From contig NZ_JAETXX010000002.1 in NCBI RefSeq assembly GCF_021764745.1, forward strand, positions 248,001 to 312,000: a DNA stretch of 64,000 nucleotides, in the 5' to 3' direction. The DNA is from Joostella atrarenae. GTDB lineage: Bacteria; Bacteroidota; Bacteroidia; Flavobacteriales; Flavobacteriaceae. This document shows positions 52,061-59,928 of this stretch, piece after piece (within the stretch, counting starts at the first letter, position 1; each line of letters begins with the position of its first letter). The position numbers and the translations under genes were made by a program. The notes below the pieces were generated by a model that ran no database searches, had not been told where the DNA came from, and was given only the letters and a program-made list of their open reading frames with translations.

Positions 52061-52519
52061 TTAACTATATGCTTTTTTAACTCTATCTAGGTTTCGTTTA
52101 TTATCACGATCTTTAATAGTTTCCCTTTTATCGTAAAGTTTCTTTCCTTTTGCGAGTGCTATTTGCATCTTTGCTAGTCCTTTTTCGTTAACGAATAATC
52201 GTAATGGGACGATAGTGTTTCCTGAAACTTTTACGGCTTTATGCCATTTTTTAAGCTCACGTTTATTCAATAATAATTTACGCTCGCTCTTTGGACGATG
52301 GTTAAAATGAGTAGCATGTGTGTACTCTTCAACCGTCATATTAATTACGAAGAGCTCTCCCTTTTCATTGAATTCGCAAAAGCTTTCAGCAATAGAAGCT
52401 CTGCTTTGACGAATAGATTTTATTTCAGTACCAGATAAAACAATACCTGCTATATACTTATCTAAAATCTCATATTCAAAACGAGCTTTTTTATTCTTTA
52501 TGTTAACATTATTCTGCAT
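52061..52519 (-). CDS. smpB: SsrA-binding protein
   Basis: A 152-residue partner of tmRNA in ribosome rescue. Family blocks: NKKARFEYEILDKYIAGIVLSGTEIKSIR near the start, NMTVEEYTHATHFNHRPKSERKLLLNKRELKKW in the middle, and GLAKMQIALAKGKKLYDKRETIKDRD at the end (the basic tail that enters the decoding site). I choose ATG 52519 over the GTG-type upstream extension: a TATTTTTG element sits six bases upstream, so a longer N-terminus would overlap the promoter. tmRNA itself is not in the window. Confidence 0.95.
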   Translation of the reverse strand: MQNNVNIKNKKARFEYEILDKYIAGIVLSGTEIKSIRQSRASIAESFCEFNEKGELFVINMTVEEYTHATHFNHRPKSERKLLLNKRELKKWHKAVKVSGNTIVPLRLFVNEKGLAKMQIALAKGKKLYDKRETIKDRDNKRNLDRVKKAYS

Positions 52520-52525
52520 ACGCGT

Positions 52526-52533
52526 CAAAAATA
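52526..52533 (-). promoter_or_regulatory. smpB: Candidate -7 promoter element (TATTTTTG) for smpB
   Basis: Exact TAnnTTTG on the minus strand, ending six bases before ATG 52519. If used, smpB mRNA starts at or next to its start codon. No -33 TTG visible. Confidence 0.45.
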
Positions 52534-52587
52534 AGAACATTTCTCGAATAGCAGTATTTTATTCTTCTATTTTAAGAGGAATTTATA

Positions 52588-52616
52588 TTTGTTAAGTAAG
52601 TAAAAGGATATATTTG
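52588..52616 (+). promoter_or_regulatory. Promoter for the DUF6503-like lipoprotein gene (TTTG-N17-TATATTTG)
   Basis: Complete Bacteroidota-type promoter: TTTG at 52588-52591, 17-base spacer, TATATTTG at 52609-52616. It shows that the in-frame TTG at 52614 is promoter, not a start; the ATG at 52647 is used. Confidence 0.7.
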
Positions 52617-52646
52617 CGACCTATTTTCAAAATTAAATTGTTCTTT

Positions 52647-53378
52647 ATGAAGAAAAGCTATTACATACTACTGTTACTTATTACTATATTATTTACCTAT
52701 TGTACTCCTAAAGAAGATGCATCAACTATTCTAGGAAAGTCTATTAAAGCATCTGGAATGAATAATTTAGACAAAAAGAATATTTCTTTTGTTTTTAGAG
52801 GAAATACATATGAATCGTATCGTAACGGTGGAAGTTTCAGCTTAAAAAGAATACATCAAGACTCTATAACTACTACGGATGTTATTAATAATAATGATTT
52901 TACAAGATATATTGATGGCGATGCTATAAAATTAGCAGACACTACCGCCAATAAATATAAGAATAGTGTAAATTCTGTTCATTACTTTGCTTATTTACCT
53001 TTTGGACTAGATGGAGACGCTGTTAATAAGGAATTACTTACTGAAGTTACTATTAAGGATACACCTTATTACAAAATTAAAGTCTGGTTTGATCAAGAAG
53101 GTGGAGGTGAAGATTTTGAAGATGTTTTTGTGTATTGGGTGAATAAAGAAACATATATAATCGATTACCTAGCGTACGAATATCATGTGAATGAAGGAGG
53201 TATGCGTTTTCGCGAAGCCTATAATCGTAGAACAATTGAAGGAGTAGATTTTGTTGATTATAATAATTACAAACCTAAATCCAAATCTGCTAAACTTATA
53301 GCGTTAGATAGTTTATTTGATGCTGGAGCATTGGAATTGTTATCTAAAATAGAATTAGAAAACGTATCAGTAAAGTAA
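52647..53378 (+). CDS. DUF6503-like secreted protein, possible lipoprotein
   Basis: A 243-residue protein with an N-terminal export signal (MKKSYYILLLLITILFTYC), where the cysteine at about 19 could be lipid-modified, although the tyrosine before it is unusual for a lipobox. The mature part (GKSIKASGMNNLDKKNISFVFRGNTYESYR, then YDVFVYWVNKE-like region, INYNRRTIEGVDFVDYNNYKP) resembles the DUF6503 family of outer-membrane-associated proteins. Function unknown. ATG 52647 is preferred because the upstream TTG is inside a promoter. Confidence 0.65.
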   Translation: MKKSYYILLLLITILFTYCTPKEDASTILGKSIKASGMNNLDKKNISFVFRGNTYESYRNGGSFSLKRIHQDSITTTDVINNNDFTRYIDGDAIKLADTTANKYKNSVNSVHYFAYLPFGLDGDAVNKELLTEVTIKDTPYYKIKVWFDQEGGGEDFEDVFVYWVNKETYIIDYLAYEYHVNEGGMRFREAYNRRTIEGVDFVDYNNYKPKSKSAKLIALDSLFDAGALELLSKIELENVSVK

Positions 53379-53405
53379 CCTTCCTACTTGATGGTAAGAA
53401 GGTTA
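53376..53405. terminator. Bidirectional terminator between the converging lipoprotein and phosphatase genes
   Basis: TAACCTTC ... GAAGGTTA with an inner TAC/GTA pairing; it overlaps both gene ends. T runs are weak, so termination is only probable. Confidence 0.5.
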
Positions 53406-53893
53406 ACAGAAACAACCTCTTGATTGGTTAGCGTAACAATATATACGTTACCATTATTGTTGTCTTCAATGTCTTCATATCTATCTTCCTTAAGAAGCTT
53501 GTTTACTAGTTTAGGTACCGTGTTACTGTGTCCAACTACCAATACATTTTCATAGCCCTTTTTAAAAATCTCTATTGTATTTAATTCTTCAGGTTCATAT
53601 TTAATAATATCCAGATTATTCGTATATGCCGTTGGTGAAGCTGTTTCTATAGTTCTTGTATAATCTGTGGAATAAATAGCATTAAAGGTGATGTTTTTAA
53701 ATATTTCACTCCATCTTTTTGCTCTAGCAAGTCCTTTTTCTGTAAGTGAAGGATTCTTCTCGCCAGGCTCCGATCTATCTTTTTCAGCGTGTCTTATAAA
53801 GTATATTGTTGTGGTTTGGTCTTTAATTTCTGGAGTTGCAGTATTGCAATTCATCAGTAAGACACCCATCATTAGAATTAAAAAAGTCCTCAT
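53384..53893 (-). CDS. Histidine phosphatase family lipoprotein (SixA-like)
   Basis: A 169-residue protein with a lipoprotein signal (MRTFLILMMGVLLMNC, cysteine at 16) and a histidine phosphatase fold: catalytic IYFIRHAEKDRS (about residues 30-41), YSTDYTRTIETA with the second arginine, and VLVVGHSNTVP with the catalytic histidine (about 118-128). Substrate unknown; SixA-type members remove phosphate from histidines in proteins, others act on small molecules. A full promoter lies upstream at 53930-53959. Confidence 0.85.
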   Translation of the reverse strand: MRTFLILMMGVLLMNCNTATPEIKDQTTTIYFIRHAEKDRSEPGEKNPSLTEKGLARAKRWSEIFKNITFNAIYSTDYTRTIETASPTAYTNNLDIIKYEPEELNTIEIFKKGYENVLVVGHSNTVPKLVNKLLKEDRYEDIEDNNNGNVYIVTLTNQEVVSVNLLTIK

Positions 53894-53929
53894 TTATATA
53901 TTTTATTTATCTAAATATTATTCCTTCCT

Positions 53930-53959
53930 CAAAATTATAATATTGATTCTATTCAGCAA
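53930..53959 (-). promoter_or_regulatory. Promoter for the histidine phosphatase gene (TTG-N19-TAATTTTG)
   Basis: On the minus strand, TTG at 53957-53959, 19-base spacer, TAATTTTG at 53930-53937. Predicted leader is about 30 bases. Confidence 0.6.
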
Positions 53960-54060
53960 CTAAAAATTGTTGTAAAACTGTTTCTCATTCTAAATATTAC
54001 TTAACCGACTGTTTTTAAAGGCTTTTATATCATTTTTTAAATGTATTAAAAGGACTACAT

Positions 54061-54102
54061 ATTTCATTGAATAAAAAAATACTATGCATTTCATCGAATA
54101 AA
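54061..54102 (+). repeat. Two 15-base direct repeats, candidate activator site
   Basis: ATTTCATTGAATAAA at 54061-54075 and ATTTCATCGAATAAA at 54088-54102, one mismatch, 27-base period. They lie 34 bases upstream of the TATATTTG element of the surface-protein operon, where an activator would bind. Confidence 0.5.
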
Positions 54103-54135
54103 TATGTTTTTAAACGATTATTATTCTTGTTTTAA

Positions 54136-54143
54136 TATATTTG
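54136..54143 (+). promoter_or_regulatory. Candidate -7 promoter element (TATATTTG) for the surface-protein operon
   Basis: Exact TAnnTTTG, 95 bases before the ATG at 54238. No -33 TTG at normal spacing; activator-dependent transcription from the upstream repeats would fit this. Confidence 0.45.
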
Positions 54144-54237
54144 ATATATGCAAAATCAATGAAAAGTATAAGTTTTTGATTGAGGACTGCAAAAATGGAT
54201 TTTAGGAAATACCCAAACGTTTTAAAATCGACTACTT

Positions 54238-56391
54238 ATGAAAAATATTACTACAACAATCGCAATCATTTTTTTACTGTTTACGGGAAACAGTTTTAGT
54301 CAGAAAATTAATGCCCCTCAATTATCATTTGAATATGCATGCTTAAATGAGGCATTTAATACTTTCGAAGCTACATTTACATTTAATGAAAAACCATTTG
54401 CTGCAGATAATAAGTTTTATATAGAATTATCGAACAGTGATGGGCAGTTTGACTCTCCAACAATTCTTAAAACTGTTGAAGGGGAGAACTATTCATTTGA
54501 GTTTAAACAATCTTTCTCTCTTCCTCAAGATGTATACGGTGAAAACTATAAAATAAGATTAAGAGCAACTTCACCAGCAATTACAGGGGAGTCAACTCAA
54601 GCTTTTGATGCTTTTTTTGTACCAAATGAAGAGATTGTTTTAAATAATTATAACGATGTAAGTCTTTGTAGTCAAGCAGGAACAAAAATTAGTTTGGATA
54701 ATGATATTGCTAAAGAATATGTATGGTATAAAAATGGAGATATTCTTAAAGTAACTTCAGAAAACTACATTAATGTAACAGAACCTGGAGAATATTATGC
54801 AGAACCTTACTACGGAAATTGTACCGGAAGTATATATTCAAATTTGGTAATCGTAAATAAAGGAGAGGCTTTTGAAGTTTCTATTTTGGGGAATAAAAGT
54901 TTAGAGCCTTGTTCTGATGTTGCAATTGTTTTACAAGCATCTGTAGATAATGAGAATTACGTTTATACTTGGTTTAAAAATGAAGAAAAAATTAGTGAAT
55001 TAGATACGTATGCTCCAAAAATAGAATTAGAAAATAAAGAAGATAATTTTGGATCTTATCGCGTTGAAGTTACCAATAGTGGTGGTTGTACGTCTTCATC
55101 AGAAGAAGTGAGTATCGTTCAAAATAAATCGACAATCGTAGAAGTTACTTCGCCATTAAATGCGGTTATTATAGGCGAAAATACGGCAACTCTTTCCATA
55201 GAAACTAATAATAAAGGTGCCAATATAAACTGGTATAGAGACGGACTTCTATTAAAAGAAGGTTATAACAATACTCGTTTGATAGTGAGTGAAGCTGGAG
55301 AATATTATGCAGAAGTGTCTTCTTCTGCAGCTTGCGAGGGAAATATCAAATCCCCAAGTTTTAAAATATATGAACCTGTTTCTTTTTCAGCAACAATAAA
55401 GCCAACATCAAATTATGATGCTTGTGTTTCTATGAATACCGAATTAACGATTGCCTCACTTACAGGAAAACTAAAAAATGGAGATGTATTGTCTATAGAT
55501 AAAGAGTTCTTTCATAACTTTAAAATGAAGTGGTTTAAGGATGGTATTTCTCTTAAGAATACAAGCACTTCTTTACCATTAGATTATACTGATAACGGGG
55601 TTTATGAGTTGGCAGTAACCTATAAAAACATAGATTTTATTTCTAATAAGCAAGAGGTCGTTTTAGGGTTGCCAGAAGTAGCTTTAGAAATAGTAACACC
55701 AATGAGTTGTACTAATTTAGAAGGCGAATTAAAAGCAACAGTTTTAGCAGGAGCAAAATACGATTGGTATAATGGTGATAAATTAGTAGCATCTGGGGTA
55801 GAAAATACATTTGTTACAACAAACACAGGTACTTTTAAAGTAGAAGTTAGCTTGGGAGGTTGTGCAATTACTTCTCGCCCAGTTTCTTTGAATCAAGATT
55901 CTGAAGGTTTAATAGATATTTATCCAGGTGAAAAAATAACAATCTCTCCTGATAGAATAATCGAAGCCAATGCAACGGGAGGGGAGAGTTATGAGTGGCT
56001 TGATGAAGAAGGAAATATCCTCAGTAAAACAGCTACATTTTCTATTGCTGAAGAAGGAAATTACACCTTATTTGCAAAAATAGGTGGGTGTATCGTTGAA
56101 AAATCTGTAGAGGTTGTTTCTAACGATGTAGTCGAAATTCCGAACCTAATTAGTCCAAATGACGATTCTGTGAATGATAAATGGACACTTCCACAAAAAT
56201 TTATTAACGACCCAGAGATCGAGGTGGTAATATGCGACTCGTATGGCTCAACTGTCTTAAAAACAAATAAATATGACAATAGTTGGCCTGATTCTTCAAT
56301 GAAAATGAATGCAGAAATTCCTGTTTTCTACTACTTTGTTAACAAAAAAGGTAAGAATATTAAAAAAGGTTCTATTACATTAGTGAACTGA
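54238..56391 (+). CDS. Ig-like repeat surface protein with type IX (gliding-type) C-terminal sorting domain
   Basis: A 717-residue secreted protein. A signal peptide (MKNITTTIAIIFLLFTGNSFSQ) is followed by repeated Ig-like beta modules with short motifs such as YVWYKNGDIL, YTWFKNEEKI, INWYRDGLLL and YDWYNGDKLV, each followed by a conserved EYYAE or similar. The C-terminal part beginning PNLISPNDDSVNDKWTLPQKF, with VVICDSYGSTVLKT and PVFYYFVNKKGKNIKKGSITL, is the gliding motility-associated (type B) sorting domain that targets proteins to the type IX secretion system. The next gene encodes a PorP/SprF protein, the usual partner. Confidence 0.88.
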   Translation: MKNITTTIAIIFLLFTGNSFSQKINAPQLSFEYACLNEAFNTFEATFTFNEKPFAADNKFYIELSNSDGQFDSPTILKTVEGENYSFEFKQSFSLPQDVYGENYKIRLRATSPAITGESTQAFDAFFVPNEEIVLNNYNDVSLCSQAGTKISLDNDIAKEYVWYKNGDILKVTSENYINVTEPGEYYAEPYYGNCTGSIYSNLVIVNKGEAFEVSILGNKSLEPCSDVAIVLQASVDNENYVYTWFKNEEKISELDTYAPKIELENKEDNFGSYRVEVTNSGGCTSSSEEVSIVQNKSTIVEVTSPLNAVIIGENTATLSIETNNKGANINWYRDGLLLKEGYNNTRLIVSEAGEYYAEVSSSAACEGNIKSPSFKIYEPVSFSATIKPTSNYDACVSMNTELTIASLTGKLKNGDVLSIDKEFFHNFKMKWFKDGISLKNTSTSLPLDYTDNGVYELAVTYKNIDFISNKQEVVLGLPEVALEIVTPMSCTNLEGELKATVLAGAKYDWYNGDKLVASGVENTFVTTNTGTFKVEVSLGGCAITSRPVSLNQDSEGLIDIYPGEKITISPDRIIEANATGGESYEWLDEEGNILSKTATFSIAEEGNYTLFAKIGGCIVEKSVEVVSNDVVEIPNLISPNDDSVNDKWTLPQKFINDPEIEVVICDSYGSTVLKTNKYDNSWPDSSMKMNAEIPVFYYFVNKKGKNIKKGSITLVN

Positions 56392-56424
56392 AACTAAAGT
56401 TAACCCCAAATAGTTTAGTTCTCT

Positions 56425-58437
56425 ATGATTAAAAGATGCCTACTTGCAATTGGATTGCTACTAAACACATATGTGCTATTTTCTCAGGTTGAAAATGCGA
56501 GCACAATCGTAGATTGGAGACAACACAATCTCACCAAATACAATAAATTCTTGGTGAATCCCACATACAGTTACGTTCGAAATGACTCTAAAGCAGTTAG
56601 CTTTTGGAGTAGGATTCAATGGACAGGAATTGAAAACTCCCCACAAACATATTTATTAAGTTATTCAGGGAAAGTTTCTGAGAATTCTGGTGCTGGTCTT
56701 GGTTTGTATCAACAAAATTTGGGGTTGTTGGTAGATTCAGGTTTGTTGCTTAATTATTCTTACGGAGTGCAATTAAGTGATAATACTACGCTTTCTGTGG
56801 GTATGAATACTACGCTTTTTAGAAGAGGTTTAAATAAAAATGCCATAAGTTCTACAGAACCAGATCCTGCAATTTTAGACGATCAAGATGATTTTTTAGT
56901 TTTGGTGATGCCTGGAATAAATTTTTCTGTATCAGATTTTGATATAGGTATTTATGCTGAGAATTTATTTGACTATAATTTTAATGATTCAAATACGGTT
57001 ACAGACTTCTCTGATAAAATCTTTTCAGGTCAAGTAGGGTACACAAAATCTTTTGATGATGCTATTGGTTTTATGGAAGATGCGAAGTGGAGAAATCTTG
57101 TGTACGGAAAAACGCTACCTAATGAAGATTTTCAGTTTGGTTTTAACTCTATGATAGATTTACCATACACAGGATGGTTTCAAGCTGGTTATAATACTAC
57201 TTTTGGTATTTCTGGAGGAATTGGTGTAAAAATTGGTGATGGAATTAGTGTTGGAATCACTTATGAAACAGGAACTAGTAAAACTAATAATTCTTTTGGA
57301 GGAACATATGAGGCAATTGCTTCTATTGATTTAGGTCCTAAGAAAATGCGTAAAAATCCTGCGCCAAGTGGAGGAAAAGCAGTTACTACTAAAAACGTAA
57401 ACGAAGAGTCTTTTGTTTCTTCAGAAGATATAAGAAGAAGACGAGAAGAGGATGCCAATAACATTATAAATTCTTCTGAAAAGACTGTTGTTGCTGAAGC
57501 TGCAGAAACGACGAAAGACAGTACTTCTAATTATGCTTTATACGGCGGTTCTGCTGCTGTAGCAAGTAAATCAAATGAAGGTGAAAAGGAAAAAGTATCA
57601 ACTTCAGAAACAAATAACGAAGCTAAAAGCATAATAGACTCCAATGATGAAGCCGAAGCGGTAGTTTCAAATGAAAAAATTCAGAAAGAAGAATTAATAA
57701 AAGAAAATAATATTGCTAAAGAAGAGTCTTCCGTGGCAATTTCAGAATCAGTTGTAGCATCTAAGGCGCCTGTTGAAGATGCTGTTCAAGCAGTAGAGAA
57801 ACCTACTACATCTACTTATGCGGTATATGGTGGTGGTGATAAGGAGGAATCAATCGTAGAAAAAACGGAAGCTGTAGAAAGAACACAAACTGCAGTTGAA
57901 GAAAAAGCAGCCGTTAAAGTATATGAAGAAGATGCTGAAGATTATGCTAAAGCAGCACAAGAAGAGTTTAATAAGAAAATGAGTCCAGAAGTTGCTACTG
58001 TTCCAGAAAAGGCTAGTGCTAATGTGCAACAAACTGAGCAAACAGAAGCAAAAAAAATAGAAGCAGATTATCAAGAGTTTTTAAGAAAAAGTGATTCAAT
58101 AGCTAATACCGTAGATAAGAAAGTAGTTGATACCACTGCTGTTACTTCTGCAGTGTTTGGAGAAGATACCAGCTATAAAACTATAAATAGTGCTCCAGGA
58201 ATAGAAAAAGGTTTTTACTTAGTTGTGAATGTATTTTCACAAGATAATTACTTTAATAAATTTATTAAGAAGTTAAAAGACAATGGTTTTGAACCAAAAT
58301 ACTTTATTAACCCTGAAAATAAATATTACTACGTATATTTGTATAAAGCTAATCGTTATCTGACGATTAAAAGCTTGCAAAAAAACAATATCAATAATAC
58401 TTATTTTGATGAAAAATGGGTGTTATGGGTAAAGTAA
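56425..58437 (+). CDS. PorP/SprF-family type IX secretion protein fused to a SPOR-like C-terminal domain
   Basis: A 670-residue outer-membrane protein. Signal peptide (about 1-20) is followed by a PorP/SprF beta-barrel domain (about 25-310; DWRQHNLTKYNKFLVNPTYSYVR, GAGLGLYQQNLGLL, and VGITYETGTSK at its end). The next 260 residues are low-complexity, rich in Glu, Ala, Ser and Lys, with a repeated YALYGG/YAVYGG/SAVFGE motif about residues 369, 464 and 574. The last 75 residues (GFYLVVNVFSQDNYFNKFIKKL, YYYVYLYKANRYLTIKSL) look like a SPOR/peptidoglycan-binding domain. It probably anchors or exports the upstream Ig-like surface protein. Confidence 0.83.
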   Translation: MIKRCLLAIGLLLNTYVLFSQVENASTIVDWRQHNLTKYNKFLVNPTYSYVRNDSKAVSFWSRIQWTGIENSPQTYLLSYSGKVSENSGAGLGLYQQNLGLLVDSGLLLNYSYGVQLSDNTTLSVGMNTTLFRRGLNKNAISSTEPDPAILDDQDDFLVLVMPGINFSVSDFDIGIYAENLFDYNFNDSNTVTDFSDKIFSGQVGYTKSFDDAIGFMEDAKWRNLVYGKTLPNEDFQFGFNSMIDLPYTGWFQAGYNTTFGISGGIGVKIGDGISVGITYETGTSKTNNSFGGTYEAIASIDLGPKKMRKNPAPSGGKAVTTKNVNEESFVSSEDIRRRREEDANNIINSSEKTVVAEAAETTKDSTSNYALYGGSAAVASKSNEGEKEKVSTSETNNEAKSIIDSNDEAEAVVSNEKIQKEELIKENNIAKEESSVAISESVVASKAPVEDAVQAVEKPTTSTYAVYGGGDKEESIVEKTEAVERTQTAVEEKAAVKVYEEDAEDYAKAAQEEFNKKMSPEVATVPEKASANVQQTEQTEAKKIEADYQEFLRKSDSIANTVDKKVVDTTAVTSAVFGEDTSYKTINSAPGIEKGFYLVVNVFSQDNYFNKFIKKLKDNGFEPKYFINPENKYYYVYLYKANRYLTIKSLQKNNINNTYFDEKWVLWVK

Positions 58438-58481
58438 AAGCCTTTCATAATAGATAGATAGATAAAAATTGTAAGGCTTAT

Positions 58482-58517
58482 GGTCCCTCAAGGTTTAAAC
58501 CCAGAGGGACCTTTTTT
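58482..58517 (+). terminator. Terminator after the PorP-SPOR gene
   Basis: GGTCCCTC, 14-base loop, GAGGGACC, then TTTTTT: 8-bp GC-rich stem. It separates the operon from the converging hutI. Confidence 0.92.
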
Positions 58518-58558
58518 ATTAGTATAATTTAGTAGTTATCCTAAAGTTTTTTATAAGC

Positions 58559-59797
58559 TTAAGAAACTGTAATACCGTCTAAAACTACTTCTTCTATATT
58601 TGAGTTACCAAAATCATAAGGCAGGTATCCGTATGAAGGAATTTCTTTAGTAATAATTAGGTTTGCTTTTTTGCCTTTTGTAATACTTCCATGGGTGTCA
58701 GAAAGTCCCATTGCATAAGCTCCATTTATTGTAGCGGCATTAATAGCTTCTTCTGGGGTAATTCGCATTTTTATACAAGCTGTTGCTACAACTAAGTTCA
58801 TATTTCCGCTAGGTGAAGATCCTGGGTTATAATCCGTAGCAATTGCAAATGGAAGTCCGCTATCTATCATTTTTCTAGCAGGAGCATAAGGAATACTCAA
58901 AAAGTAGGAGCAAAGTGGGAGTCCTACAGGCATAGTGTCCGTATTTTTTAGAGCCTCAATATCTTCATCTTTCATAACCTCCAAATGATCCACACTAAGA
59001 GCATTATTAGCAACTGCAGCTTTTATCCCTCCAATAGCATTGAACTGATTAACGTGAACTTTAGGCTTTAAATCAAATAAATCTGCGGCTTTAAGAATAG
59101 CTTCCATATCTGCTACAGAAAAATAACCATCCTCACAAAAGACATCAATATATTCAGCAAGTTTTGCGTTAGCTACTTGAGGGAGAATTTCTTCAATTAT
59201 TTTTTTAACATAAGCATCTTTATCCGTTTTGTATTCTTTAGGTACTGCATGAGCTCCTAAAAATGTGCTCTTTATGGCAATTGGATAATTTTGCTTTAAA
59301 CGCTCTATTACTTTGAGCATTTTCAATTCAGCTTCAGCGGTAAGTCCATAGCCACTTTTTATCTCGATAGCGCCAGTTCCACTCTTAATAATTGTATCCA
59401 ATCGTTTTTTAGATTGCTCATAAAGATCCTCTTCAGAAGTTTCTTGAAGTGTTTTTGCTGAATTAAGAATTCCACCTCCTTTATTAGCAATTTCTTCGTA
59501 TGTGAGTCCGTTAATTCGATCTACGAATTCTTGTTCTCGATTTCCAGCATAAACAAGATGTGTATGACTATCGCACCAAGATGGAAGGATAATTTTACCA
59601 CTTGCATCAATAACTTTATCGATCGTTTCTTTAGGTGCATCTTCTGTAGCGCCAAAATCTTTAATTATATCATCTTCAATAAGCAGGTATGCATTTTTTA
59701 TTGTAGGTAGAACTTTCATGTTTTTTCCACTTACTTTATTGATATTTTCTTCTCTTACCTGTAATAATTCTTTTATATTTATGTATAATGTTCTCAT
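58559..59797 (-). CDS. hutI: Imidazolonepropionase
   Basis: A 412-residue amidohydrolase that opens the ring of imidazolonepropionate in histidine breakdown. Metal motif CDSHTHLVYAGNREQEFVDRINGLTYEE (about residues 75-102), FLGAHAVPKEYK, HVNQFNAIGGI and IATDYNPGSSPSGNMNLV. The C-terminal part has the usual ACIKMRITPEEAINAATINGAYAMG block. No hutH, hutU or hutG is near, so the rest of the pathway lies elsewhere. Confidence 0.93.
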   Translation of the reverse strand: MRTLYINIKELLQVREENINKVSGKNMKVLPTIKNAYLLIEDDIIKDFGATEDAPKETIDKVIDASGKIILPSWCDSHTHLVYAGNREQEFVDRINGLTYEEIANKGGGILNSAKTLQETSEEDLYEQSKKRLDTIIKSGTGAIEIKSGYGLTAEAELKMLKVIERLKQNYPIAIKSTFLGAHAVPKEYKTDKDAYVKKIIEEILPQVANAKLAEYIDVFCEDGYFSVADMEAILKAADLFDLKPKVHVNQFNAIGGIKAAVANNALSVDHLEVMKDEDIEALKNTDTMPVGLPLCSYFLSIPYAPARKMIDSGLPFAIATDYNPGSSPSGNMNLVVATACIKMRITPEEAINAATINGAYAMGLSDTHGSITKGKKANLIITKEIPSYGYLPYDFGNSNIEEVVLDGITVS

Positions 59798-59855
59798 AAA
59801 ATCGATTTGAGCGATAAAGGTATTAAAACATTTAGGAAAGGTCTTTTTTATAGCT

Positions 59856-59863
59856 TAATTTTG
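59856..59863 (+). promoter_or_regulatory. pta: Candidate -7 promoter element (TAATTTTG) for pta-ackA
   Basis: Exact TAnnTTTG, 66 bases before the pta ATG. No -33 TTG at normal spacing. Confidence 0.4.
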
Positions 59864-59928
59864 TAGAATATTTATATAGAATTGACAAATAGTTCCCTCG
59901 CTATATATAAGAACCATAAAATATTGGC

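Larger units (their letters stand above)
53894..54237 (+). other. 344-base upstream region of the surface-protein operon
   Basis: Contains the phosphatase promoter on the minus strand, two 15-base direct repeats (54061-54075, 54088-54102) and a TATATTTG at 54136-54143, giving a leader of about 90 bases for the surface-protein gene. No ORF. Confidence 0.6.

Noticed and set aside
52050-52080. AAAAGC ... GCTTTT hairpin between the small membrane protein and smpB
   Set aside because: Six base pairs only and a 14-base loop; too weak to claim a terminator.
58451-58464. TAGATAGATAGATA simple repeat
   Set aside because: Only about three units, in AT-rich intergenic DNA; no phase-variation context.
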